This document shows, in pieces, positions 1-11,500 of a stretch of 64,000 bases of DNA; position 1 is the first letter of the stretch; each line of letters begins with the position of its first letter. The notes below the pieces were generated by a model. That model was given only the letters and a program-made list of their open reading frames with translations. It made no database searches and was not told where the DNA came from. The position numbers and the translations under genes are program-made. Origin of the DNA: Vitis vinifera (lineage: Eukaryota; Streptophyta; Magnoliopsida; Vitales; Vitaceae); contig NC_081807.1 in NCBI RefSeq assembly GCF_030704535.1, positions 4,567,001-4,631,000 on the forward strand, written 5' to 3'.

Positions 1-202
1 AGTATCAAGCCCTAGTCATTTTAGGGAAGTTAGGCCAAAAAGAAGCATATGAATAACATTCTAAAACGATGCTAAAACCCATCTGAGAGCCTGCATATGT
101 CCAGCTCTGGTTAATCTAACAAACCAAAGAAGACTGTTCAAGAGAGAAGCAAAGTTTTCAGCAAAATTTGATTTAAAAGATCACAAGCTTAATAGCATCC
201 AC

Positions 203-2494
203 CTTCTTATACATAGGACCAGTGGGCATCCATCCTTTTGCTTGTCGGCATAAACTGCAGTTGCAAATTCCTCGACAGACTGGGCAAATCCAACTAGGGT
301 TCTTGTTGGCTTCTATCACATTCTCCCCATATCTGTGCAAGACGGCACAAATAGAACAAGAACCATTACCGCCAACATTTTCAGCAAACACAGTTTCTTG
401 AGCCACATTAATAAAGTTGTGTGGTTGTATACTTATCCAAAATTTCATTCAACTTTCCACAGAAGTTTGGAGCATTTCATATCAATGCTTGTGCATGCAA
501 AATCTTTGATAATGTTTGAAAAGAAATGTGGAACATGATCAAGATGAAAACCCCAAATTCGGAGCATAAGAAGAAAAGCAAGAAAACACCAAGAAGTATC
601 TAATAAAAAGATTTCCACGGTTGTTTCACTGGTTGCCTCAAACGATCCTACAAATCAGGATTGTGATACATTTTTCTCTTAGATTTCAATGGTGGCTCGC
701 TCTAGGTATTTTATTGGCCAGTACTGTTGATGGAGAAGCAAAGAAAAACAGAAGCTTGGTTTTCTGGAAGGCCAATAAACTTCATGATGGTTACCTCATG
801 TATAAGCAGTCTCCACAAAACTGCCCTTGGATCAATTTACATTTGCTGCAATGAGTGCGGTAACCCAGAGTTTTCTGCCTGCAATGAGGTAGGTCATATC
901 AAACTGAATCATTGAATATCTCATAACACAAAGAACTAACATGCAAGAAATTCTTTACCTGCATTGATGGCATGTCTTCCCTTTCACCTGATCATATATG
1001 CGTTTCCCCTCCTTGTTATATCCATCTATAAACAGGGTCCAACTTGTCTTGCAATCACCCAATAGCTCCTCATGTTCTTCAGCATAAACCTCTGGTTTTG
1101 AACCCTTTCGTGTATGACTCTCATTGCTCATCAGAGCCATTGAGAATTGGCTCTTCATCTTAGGGCGTAGTTCTGAATAGCTAACAGGACTCATACTCTT
1201 CAACCTGAAAAACCCGTAAGAAAAGATCAAAACATACTCAAAAAATTATCAAGCATTAGGGGTAACAAGAAGATCAATGCCCAACTGCACTCCCATCTTT
1301 TTGTTTGCAGAAAAACTGCAGGACGGGGAAATATTTACACATTTATGTTTTTCTCCCAACAAAAGTATCACTTAGATGAATTATTCATCTTTTGGAAACC
1401 TAAACAAGAATAACCATAAGCTTCAAATTTTCCTTCCTTTTCTTTACACTTCTCTGCTACCAAGCGGATGGAACTTATGGTGATATTCTTTCAACCTCAA
1501 GCAAAGCTTTGAGACATTCCTGCACAATAATAATTAGAAGAACAAAGATACCCTAAAATACCCGCCTATTAAAACATCAGGAACATAAAAAAGCAGTATT
1601 AAAGAGATTAATGTAGCTAGATTTGGTTCCAGAGAAAATCCAAGGATGCAAAACAAACTATTTAGATTTGTATTTTTTATCATTTGGACACCCATTAAGA
1701 ATATCTAAAGAAGATTAAAACAAATGAGAGGATATCAGAGTTCAAGATTCAATAAACGTTAGGAAACCCACATCCTTTTCTGCTAAGAAAAGAAATAAGA
1801 GTTTGAATCTTAGTTCTTCCACCATTTGGGAGCCAAGACGACACAAGCCTCCACTCTTCACTAACTCGTGATGAAATTTTCTTTTCTCTTTTGACTCAAT
1901 ACAACAAAAACCATGTCCATTTGTCGTTACCCTTTTTGCTTACCAAAAGCGCATTTCAGACCTAATAACTCTTAGACTACAAAACCTACTGCATTTGGTC
2001 GGTGAGAAACTTGACCTACAAACTAGAAAAAGAAAAGGGTTGCCCATACGGGTCCGTCTCTTTTATTTGCTTCCAACTTTCTCAGAAACCAAACAGAAGT
2101 TAGACAAGTAAATACCCAGCTGGGAAACTGCGGGCAGAAAAGGAAAAAGTTGAAAACCAGTTGATATTTCTCTGTGTTTAACCAGAGAGAAGGAGAAAAG
2201 AAAAAATAGATACCTAGAAGAGCGTCGAAGAGGCTGAGAAGGAGAGGGAAGAGAAAGTTTGTGGTGAGGAGGGTTCCTCCGGGGACGCTTGGGAGGAAGA
2301 AAGTGGGAGGCGAGGTTGAGGGAAAGGTCCAAAATGCCAAGTGTCTGCATTCTAAGCATGTTGTCTCTGATGCTTTGTTGTCTCAACAGCTCGTACCCAG
2401 TCACCCCCAGAGCTCCTCCGGCCACGGTTTCCCCACTACAGCCAGGTGACGGCTTGAGGATTCCCCTCGCACCTCTCTTCTTCTTTCTCCCCAT
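203..2494 (-). CDS. CDCA7-like zf-4CXXC_R1 zinc-finger protein (3' end off window)
   Basis: Exons read 5' to 3' on the minus strand: 2494-2214, 1204-959, 878-795 and 332-203. These add to 741 nt (247 codons) with all phases matching, and the donor at 203 (AAG|GTGGAT) implies at least one more exon left of base 1. The N-terminus begins MGRKKKRGARGILKPSPG and carries a YELLRQQSIRDNMLRMQ-like segment typical of plant members. The last three exons encode the cysteine-rich domain: CHQC, CSKC, CGDC and CPVC pairs, then GICNCSLC and GWMPTG. The family (monoamine oxidase A repressor R1 / CDCA7) is nuclear. Vertebrate CDCA7 partners the HELLS remodeller in DNA methylation maintenance; a similar chromatin role here is inferred from homology. 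The spacing between the CXXC pairs is tighter than in vertebrate CDCA7, so it may belong to a plant subclass. The start is the first ATG and directly follows a tetranucleotide repeat in the 5' UTR. Confidence 0.9.
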
Positions 2495-2499
2495 TGCCC

Positions 2500-2531
2500 A
2501 CTGTCTGTCCGTCTGTCCGTCCGTCTGTCTC
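2500..2531. repeat. CTGT/CCGT tetranucleotide repeat in the 5' UTR of the CDCA7-like gene
   Basis: A short tandem run of CTGTC/CGTC units starts about 7 bases upstream of the minus-strand ATG at 2494. It therefore lies in the transcribed leader of the CDCA7-like gene, where it would read as GACA/GACG repeats. Confidence 0.75.
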
Positions 2532-3310
2532 TACATGAGATGGGAATGAGTTAATGAGATAAAATGGGAAAGAGAGGAACCGAATAATAGAAAGACACGT
2601 AAGAACCAAGAAGCAGGTAGCCCATCTCTGTCTTTTCGGCTACTCATCTTACTGCATTGCACTTCACATCACTCAAATCTTCCCTCTCACTATAAAAAAA
2701 AATACTAAACATCATGCTGTCCGATGACTGCCACCAATGAAAAGTATGCCCACTGCTCTGTTTGTCTCAAATCTCTCTCCACCCTCTCAATCCTCTCCCT
2801 CTTCATGAATGGGGAATCCATTTCCTTATACCTCATCAGTCATTTTACATTTTGTACGTATTTTCGTATGTAAATCTTCAGTTTTGTCCTATCCAGTTTG
2901 AACAAGAGATATAAGAAAGAGGAATTTCATTTTTATGGTGAATATAATACAATCAAGTTGAAAGTATCTTAGCTTAGGATAACAATTTTTTCGTTTCTTA
3001 CGTGCGAATATGAATATGTGAAGAAAAATATTATTTTAAATGATAATAAATTATTTTATATTCTTTATATCTTTACACCCTGATTACAATTTTTGTCTTA
3101 TTGTCACATTCTTCTTCGTATCTTAATTATATTTTATACATAAGTTATATTTTCCATACCTATATTGATTATATTTTTCCTATTGACTTTTGTATGTAAG
3201 TCATATTTGTTGTAACTCTATTATTTATATTAGTTATATTTTTTTCGTGCCTTAATATTTTGTTTTCATTTTTTTACCTATTAGAATCCTAGTTTTATCG
3301 ACCAAAGGTG
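2532..3310. other. Promoter-side intergenic DNA of the CDCA7-like gene
   Basis: There is no coding sequence on either strand. The first 300 bases are of moderate GC content and are the likely minus-strand promoter. After about 2880 the DNA becomes very AT-rich. No convincing minus-strand TATA box was identified. Confidence 0.5.
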
Positions 3311-3319
3311 ACCAACTTA

Positions 3320-5010
3320 GATGGTGTTGAATAAGATGATTGTCACTTTTTACGAATTTAACAATTATGAATGCAAATGATAGTATAAGTGATAATATGA
3401 TAAAAATTAATATAAGAACAATGACAAATAAATAGAGTAGGGAAAAGAGAAATACAAACTCAAAATTTTATACTGGTTTGATGCAATCCAACCTGCATTC
3501 ATTCTTCTCAAGCTCCTATCTGAGTGAGAATTCTACTAATCAAGCCTTCCAAGCCTTCAAACTTTCCACTTGGATTATGGTTTCAAGGAACTCTTTGCAC
3601 CAAAATTTTTAAAATTGAAGTCTTTAACCTATTCCTTTAGATAGTAGTTTCAAATCACCCTCTCAAGATATACCAACTTTTGAGTAATCCTCACAAGGTT
3701 ACATTTTGATAAAAAAAAATTGATTTCATAAAATCCTAATACAAGTTTATGCTCGATTGGATACAAGAAAAAATAGGATCAAAGTGCACTACATGGATAT
3801 GTAAATTTATAAGCAAAGTACACTTAAAAACTCTTCTTTAATACTCAAATAAAATTCAATAAAGATTTGAAACTCTCTCACACACAAATGTAAAATAATA
3901 AATTTGGAACATTTAAATAACAATTGAAAACCTAAACTAGTTGTTGAACACAATTTAAGGCTGACCAATCAACCAATCGGTCAAATCATCTACTTAGCTT
4001 TGGGCAAGAGAAGATGTAATAGATAACTGTTAGGCTACAAAATTGGACTAATTGAGTAACTAGTTTAGCCAATACCTTGATCGGTTAAACAAAGTTTTTG
4101 TCACTTTAATTTATGAAAATTTTCCTAAACCAACTATCAATTGCTTTGATCAATTATTAATAAAAAAAAAATATAGAAAATGTGAGAAAATTATACACAA
4201 ATAATTTTTAATGACTCAAATTGTTTTAATATGAAAACTTTTTTAATGATGAAATATAAGTCAAAACATGAGTTTTTATCTTTGAAACAATCAATCTCGT
4301 TTATATATATAAACCATTAAACTACATAAATAAATTCAATAGGTTTTGTAACTTTTGCATCTTTGGCACAAAAAATTTGAGAAAACTAGAGGTGGTGTTT
4401 GTTTTTTTACTTAATTCTAAATAGAACCTTAATACTTAATAGTATTAAATATTAGGTTGTTTGTTTTTGTAGTATTTTATTTTTATTAAGTATTAAAAAG
4501 TAAAAAAAACCATTGTGTTATTTTTTCTATTTAGAAAAAGCCACATATTTTGGCTTTTTCTATTTAGTAAAAAGTTTATAATAAGTCATGAAAAAGTAAA
4601 AAAACAAACAACCTAAATTCTAAAACTAAATGATTTTCAGCAAAAAGCCAAAAAAACAAACACTACCTAAATTAATTCCTTAACATTTTGAAAACCTTTT
4701 TAACCAAGGAAATCATTAATCAAAGTGGATATTCATTTATAAAGATTCTTCATCCAATTTATAAATTAAAAAAATAAAATTGATTTAAGCATTTGAATGA
4801 TTTTAGGTGCTCAAATAAAATTATAATGTAGTATGAACCTAATGCACTAACAATCTTACAAAAATGTTCTAAAAAAATGGCTTTGATTGATCTTTTCTTT
4901 GAGATCCTCTACTTCTTATTGATTTTCTTAACCTGATTTATTTTTGTGATTATCACTTTGAAAATCTTTGTATCCAAACACACCTAGGATAAACCATTAA
5001 TATCAAACCT
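3320..5010. repeat. LTR-like interspersed repeat, copy A
   Basis: This noncoding unit contains recognisable blocks that recur downstream: a GGATTATGGTTTCAAGG block near 3570, a TTTGGAACATTTAAATAA block near 3905, a block with repeated 'caatcggtcaa'-type motifs near 3970, and an ATCCAATTTATAA block near 4750. It resembles retrotransposon LTR or UTR sequence common in grapevine, but no coding region or primer-binding site is visible. A MITE (4390-4668) is inserted in it. Confidence 0.5.
4390..4668. mobile_element. MITE family 1, copy 1
   Basis: A ~280 bp noncoding element whose ends are inverted repeats: it begins AGGTGGTGTTTGTTTTTTT and ends with the complement-like AAAAAAACAAACACTACCT. The interior has a conserved AATACTTAATAG...TATTAGGTTGTTTG block and a TTTAGTAAAAAGTTTATAATAAGTCAT block found in four other copies in this window. 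It has no coding capacity. A clean target-site duplication could not be read, so the superfamily is undetermined. Confidence 0.75.
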
Positions 5011-5039
5011 TATTTTGTTATCATTAAAACTGAGATTAA

Positions 5040-6475
5040 TCAAATCTTGGTTTTATAGTCTCCAATCACCCTCCTATATTATGGTTTCATAGCACCCTCT
5101 ATAATAAGGCTTTTCAAAACAAAATCTTCAAACTCTTCCCTTTGGATTATGGTTTCAAAGCACTCTCACAAGATATATAAATAAAGAAAGTATTCACAAT
5201 TTATAATATTTACTCAAATGGAATACAAAGAAACTAGAATTAATGACGCACTAAGATGAAAGCAAGTTTGAAAGTAAGCATACTCTAAAAACACTCCCTT
5301 GCGAGTTAAATAATATTAAGAAACGATTTAGAACCATTCTTCATATACAACAATAAGTTTGGAACCTTTAAATAAGAATTGGAGATTCAAACAAGCCATT
5401 AAACACAATTTGGGGTTGAATGGAGGACCAACCAATCAAATTGGCTATTAGTTGTTTGGTGGAAAAATATACAAAATCTAACAATTATGTCACAAAAGCT
5501 CAACCAATCAATCATTGGGTTGACTAATCCTCAATCAATTGAGTGAACAATCTCAATAAGTTGAGTGAATAATACTTGATTCGGTAAATAGTAACTAGTT
5601 GAGCTGCTTTTGGTAAAACCTTGGTCAAATATATACAAAATATGCAAGATTAATGTACAAATGACCTTTAATAAGTTGTACGGTCTCGTTATGAAAACTT
5701 AAGATTGAAAACCCTTTTTAATAATGAAATGCATATCAAAACATGAATTTTTATCCTTAAAATTATTAATCTCATTTTTTATATAAATTTTTTTAAAAAA
5801 AAAATGCATAAATGAGTTCCATAGTTTTTGCAACTTGTAAATCTTTAGCACAAAATTCTTAAGAAACCTAGCTAGATAAACTTTTGTCACGATGAAAACT
5901 TTTAAAACTATGAATAGTGTTAACACATAGGTGGTTTTCCCTTATAAAGATTTTCATCCAATTTATAAAAAAACAAAATTAATTTAGGCACTTGGATGAT
6001 TTTAGGTACTTCAATAAAATGTAATACAATATAAACCTAATATAAAAAGATCTTAAATAAATGATTTTGATAGATCTTCTCTTTGACCTTTTTTTTTTTA
6101 ATCTTTTATTTCTCTTTGGCTTCAATATATTTTTATGATTGTCTTTTTAAAAGTCTTTTTGTACAAACACACTTAGACTAAGTGGTGTTTGTTTGTTTAG
6201 TTTTTTGCTGAAAACAATTTGTTTTCAGAATTTAAGTTGTTATTTTTCTACTTTTTCATGACTTATTATAAACTTTTTAATAAATAGCAAAAAACCAAAA
6301 TATGCAACTTTTTTTAAATACAAAAAATAACATATTGGTTTTTTTTTTTTTTTACTTTTTAATACTTAATAAAAATAAAATACTACAAAAACAAATAACC
6401 TAATATTTAATATTATTAAGCATTAAGGTTCTTTTTAAAATAAAGTAAAAAAACATACACCACCTAAATCATTAA
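5040..6475. repeat. LTR-like interspersed repeat, copy B
   Basis: Second diverged copy of the unit at 3320-5010, in the same orientation. The segment 5857-6090 (CTTAAGAAACCTAGCTAGAT through the GATAGATCTTCTC block) is about 90% identical by eye to 6526-6755 in copy C. A family 1 MITE occupies its right part. Confidence 0.55.
6181..6465. mobile_element. MITE family 1, copy 2
   Basis: Same terminal inverted repeats and interior blocks as copy 1, in inverted orientation: the TTTTCAGAATTTAAGTTG half is on the left and the AATACTTAATA half on the right. It lies at the same relative position in repeat copy B as the MITE at 6855-7144 does in repeat copy C. Confidence 0.75.
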
Positions 6476-6525
6476 TTTTAAATCTTATTTAGTTATCATC
6501 AATGAAAACTTTTTAGTTATCATTA

Positions 6526-7240
6526 ATTCTTAAGAAACCTAGCTAGATAAACTTTTGTCACAATGAAAACTTTTTAAAGTATGAATAGTGTTAAACAAAG
6601 GTGGTTTTCCCTTATAAAGATTTTCATCTAATTTATAAAAAAAATAAAATTAATTTAGGCACTTGGATGATTTTAGGTACTTCAATAAAATATAATAAAA
6701 TATAAACTAGTACAAAGAGATGTTAGACAAATGATTTTGATAGATCTTCTCTTAAGAGGTTTTTCTTCTTCCTTTTTTTTTTCTTTTTCTTTGACTTCGG
6801 TACATTTTTATGATTGTCTTTTTAAAAGTCTTTTTGCATAAATACACTTGGATTAGGTGGTGTTTGTTTGTTTGGCTTTTTGTTGAAAGTAATTTGTTTT
6901 CAGAATCTAAATTATTTGTTTTTCTATTTTTTTATAACTTATTATAAACTTTTTACTAAATTAAAAAAGTCAATATAACTTTTTCTAAATAGAAAAAAAA
7001 TAACAAATTAGTTTTTTTTTTTTTTTTTTTTACTTTTTAATACTTAATAGAAATAAAATACTATAAAAACAAATCACATAATATTTAACACTATTAAATA
7101 TTAAGATTCTATTTAAAATTAAGTAAAAAAAATAAATACCACCTAAATCATTAATTTAAACCTTATTTAGTTATCATTAATATCAAGTTTAACTAAACCT
7201 TAATTTCAAAGTACCTTTGTATCTTTGTTACATCCATTGC
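6526..7240. repeat. LTR-like interspersed repeat, copy C (partial)
   Basis: Third, shorter copy of the unit, starting at the CTTAAGAAACCTAGCTAGAT block. It carries the MITE at 6855-7144 followed by the same AAATCATTAATTT right flank seen in copy B. Confidence 0.55.
6855..7144. mobile_element. MITE family 1, copy 3
   Basis: Ends AGGTGGTGTTTGTTTG and ATACCACCT with interior blocks as in copy 2. An internal poly-T run (about 7014-7030) makes it slightly longer. It is very similar in orientation and position to copy 2. Confidence 0.75.
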
Positions 7241-8170
7241 ACTTAAATCATATTTTTTTTTTTATACTTTTCTATACTCGCTTCACTCTTGTATTTAGCC
7301 GATAGATAAATGGTTTCCTGGTACAGCCAGGCATGGGCCCACACAATACTTATTGCAAAGAAGAGACCCAATACTTGATTTTTATTTTACTATTTTCATT
7401 TATAATAATAATAATAAATACTTTTCAATAAAATAAGGCATAAACATTATAATATTTTAATTATTTATAAAATATTTATTTTAATGTAATTAAAAAAATT
7501 TGAAAATAATTTATAAAAAGTCAACCACATGTTCGGTGTTCCATCACAAAAGTAACTTGGTTTAATTATCAAGAGGGGAATTGAAATTAATTTAGTCAAA
7601 AGTTAAAGGTGGTGTTTATTTTTTTGGTTTTTTTATTGAAAATAATTTAATTTTAGAATTTAGATCGTTTGTTTTTCTACTTTTTTATGACTTATTATAA
7701 ACTTTTTACTAAATAAAAAAAACCAAAATATATAACTTTTTCTAAATAAAATAAATAACATATTAATTTTTTTTATTTTTTAATATTTAATAGAAATAAA
7801 ATATTACAAAAACAAATAACCTAATATTTAACACTATTAAGCATTAATATTCTATTTAGAATTAAGTAAAAAAATAAGCACCACCAAGTCAACATAAAAG
7901 ACAAAAGAATTGAGAGGCCTCATCCGACAATTCATACGATGGTTCATATCTAAAAATACCCAACCACATGAACCTTTCTACATATGACGGTTTATGTACA
8001 TACCAAGTACCAACTGACATAAACCTTTTCATAAACTCTCGAAAGAAAGCAGTGGAGGGATGGAAACCTTACAGCTAATTAAAGGAAGAAAATCATCAAG
8101 AGCTTAGTGGGATAAGAAAAAATATATATATTTGAAGATCAACTTGATCTTGAACCCAGTGGAGAAATTT
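7241..8170. other. AT-rich intergenic DNA downstream of the sorting nexin gene
   Basis: No coding sequence was found. Besides the MITE at 7607-7886 it holds only AT-rich unique-looking DNA, a short poly-T at about 7253-7262 and an AAT run near 7405. Confidence 0.5.
7607..7886. mobile_element. MITE family 1, copy 4
   Basis: Begins AGGTGGTGTTTATTTTTTTGG and ends AAGCACCACC, with the same interior blocks (GACTTATTATAAACTTTTTAC, ACCTAATATTTAACACTATTAAGCATTAA). It has more mismatches than copies 1-3. Confidence 0.7.
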
Positions 8171-8527
8171 AAAGCTCCTGTTTCTTTAAGCTTGCAATAA
8201 TCCAAAATCAAATACAAAATCCCTGGAATGGGGTAGATATTGGGAGCAAAAGTTTGAGGTTACAGAGCTGACTTCTATACATGATCAGAATGTACAACTT
8301 TTGTACAGTAAGAATAAAAGAGATACAGACCTCTTTTGTATTTCCCACATCCCAAAATTGAATTCCATCCGTGCCTATAAAATGCGAAAAAACCAGAGGC
8401 GATGCCATTAAAAATGATGGCATTCTGGGATTCCACATCATTGGGAAGGCCGATTTACATCCCCAGAAGGGACTGTGAATTTGAACAGAAATAGAACTCT
8501 CAGCTTTGTATACAGGTTCAACACGCA
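8170..8527 (-). other. Probable 3' UTR of the sorting nexin gene
   Basis: Sequence just downstream of the TGA at 8530-8528 has the moderate base composition of transcribed DNA and ends where the AT-rich intergenic region resumes. A 107-codon open frame here overlaps the stop codon region and has no recognisable domain, so it is not called as a gene. The polyadenylation site is not determined. Confidence 0.45.
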
Positions 8528-11500
8528 TCATTTCTTCGCATGAATATCCAGTACAAGTTCCCGCAGCTCAGGGAACACCGATATTACTAGTAGTTCAAGA
8601 ATTCCATATGCAAGTTGCTTCACACAGACAGTGGACTGCAATTTTCAATAGATTTGGATGAAATGTCAATGACATGGGGAAGAAAAGAAAGAGTCATAGT
8701 GCAAAAGGTTTGGAGACTTTACCTGAAGGAAATAGTAAATATCTTTTGCACATTTTTTATACTGGTTATGCCCAATCAAGCTTACTAAGGCAGTAGGAGC
8801 CCCATCTGAAAAACCGGAAAAAGAGAAGAAATTTAATCAACTGGTTTTCTTCACAGGGCCATGATATCCAATCTTCTTCATAGAATGCGTGGGAGTCAAA
8901 CAAAAAGAGGAGAACAAGAAAACAAAATGAGACGATTCATGAATTTTTAACTGGTCTTGTTGCTAAATCCTCGTTTAACCTCCTGGCAAATTGGTAATAG
9001 GCTGTAGAAAACTGTAACATCATCCACTACCTCAGACAGTATGTGATATTTATATTTGCCCGCTTTAACTCTATTAATGAGGAAAGACCATCTACTTGTC
9101 AGGGACAATCAGATTTTAGTTCACTTTCCAGCTAGATATAAATCAATAACATGATGAAACAAAGACAATGACAAGTTACATGTGATATTGACAATCTGTC
9201 TTTGAACTCTCTTTTTTTCAGTTATGAGATTCAAAAATTAGGTCTTGCCATGGATGATTAAATACAAAAGAGAAAAAAAAAATTGTGACTTTGCTTTTGT
9301 CAACCATAGACATTTTCTGAAACAACACATGCAGCTTATATAAGCTCATTAAGATAAGCAATTAACAATTAAACTTTCACAACATAGCAGATGAATCGCA
9401 TGTTAAGAAATACTCAATAAGTTGACAAAAAAAAAAATAAGAAAGAAGAATATCAATGCCTGGTAGACTGAGAAAGCCATCTCAAAGGAGTGACCAAAAA
9501 ATAAACTGATAACAAAATGATTGAAATTCCAGATTTATAAAGACAGATGAAGATCATGAGTAACCTTAAACAAAAACAAATTAATAAGATTTAAGAGGTT
9601 GATAACTTACTAAAGATTATTTTCTTGACATCACTAGCTCTACGAGATGCCTCAAATTGTAGCTCAAAAGACCCTGGTTTAGAGGCCTTACTGCCAGCTA
9701 CATGGCTTGCAGTTTCAATAGATTGAGAATCATCTGTACTGCTTCCGGTAGTTCCCAATTTTATGAAGAACGTGCCATCAGGCCAGAGAACCTAGCAATG
9801 AAATCCATAATTAGATGAACAAAATATATGTAATTTGGGCATGTGCGTGCAAGTATTCTTTCTCCCAAACAGCTTCCAGAAAGAGTTTGGTTTTAAGAGA
9901 TGTTCAAGACACACACTAAATTTAAGAAGATAAAAAGTTCAAGGTAAGTTTTACTCATCAAACAGAATATGTGACATTGCCTGCTTTATATGCTATGCAG
10001 TAAGAGGGCATGGCCATAAGAGAGACCATAATTTTACTCTGAATAAATAAAGTCTGTAAATGTGATTGGATGAAAATTTAGAGAAGGGATCTGTATACAT
10101 CTGAAGAAATAGTTTTTGTTACATTCTATGTTCACAAAAAAATCTGCAATGGGCATCAAGATAACCAGCCAATCCATTTGATATGATTTACATGTATGTT
10201 ATTGGTTAAAGTATCATCATCCCAACACTGTTCACTAAATGAAACAGCTATTCAAATTTCATTCTGCATTTGGTTCAGTCAATCCATCAAAAACTCTTTA
10301 ATTAAAAATCACAAACATTTTTAGATATTTATTGATGTCCCAATCCACAGTTCTAAAGCTTTCCACTGTGTCTCCATGGAAAAAGTCTTCACCAAACCAC
10401 TAACGCTCAATAAAGATACCAATGGTCTTAGACTGTTCTGTATCTTCATCACTTCACCCTTTTGGAGATACTTTGCCCTTTTGGTTGGCTGGGCTATCAT
10501 AGCATTGCAGATGCCTTTGTGCCAGTTGGAAGCAATAGGCTCAAGTTAAAGCATGATCTCTAGTATCAACTCTAAATAAATTCCCCAATACTTGTTTTGG
10601 ATAAATAATATAAATTACCCTCAATTGGAAGTTTTTAGGTCAGAATTATAGTCAAATGCATGCACAAAGTGGAAGGTAAGGTATCAGACAAATTATCTCA
10701 AGCATCATCAAGTGACTCACATTTGACTGAAACATGATGCAACAATACAATACATAGTAGTGTGCTGAATAATCCTTTTTTTAACAGGAAAATAGAAAGC
10801 ATGTATTAAGGAGTGCCTAGCAAAAAGAGGGGCCTCAATTCCCATACACTGGGAGTACACAGAGAGAGAAGTGTGCAGGACTTTCATTATAAAAAATAAA
10901 AATAAAAAGAAGCAAAGCTTACTCTAATGATAATAAATAAACCAAATTGTTCAATTAAAATCATTATTTGGAAATGATGATTGTCTCATCTTGAAATATT
11001 GCAAGAACGAACAGTCGAGGAGAGAGGTTTGAAGGTGATCCATACCAGTCATGTAGCCCTTTCAGAGTAGCATTGCATGTTAAAAATCCAACTCTCATGC
11101 TAATTCCTCCTAAGAGTCTAATTTCTAGAAATCTAGCTCTTTGTGATGAGGGAAGAATTCCCAGCTCTAATACTGTGAAAAAAATATATATAAAAAACAC
11201 ATATCAGAGTTTCTTACATTGTTTTTCCACGGTATTAGAGTTTAACATTTTACACTCAGGCTTGGGCAGAGGTATTGACCGGCATCCTGTCAATCAAACT
11301 GAGCACTAACTCAGTTGGACTAAACCTCAGCACATCCCAAATCGCACATCTAGGGGGACAAACACTCAGGCCGAGGGGCTCCATCCAAAACAAAGACTAC
11401 AGTCCACCCCAAGATTCATAGCAGGAACAATAGAGCATGGTTCCAAGAAGTTAGTAAAAAAAATTCATCTTCTGAGTCATACAAGTGGCTTGGTATGTGA

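Noticed and set aside
1-170. Search for the last exon of the CDCA7-like gene
   Set aside because: A CAG-like acceptor near 85-90 exists on the minus strand, but the translated sequence does not match the conserved continuation, so the final exon is placed outside the window.
8208-8531. 107-codon minus-strand frame at the end of the sorting nexin gene
   Set aside because: It lies in the 3' UTR, overlaps the stop codon region and shows no recognisable motif.
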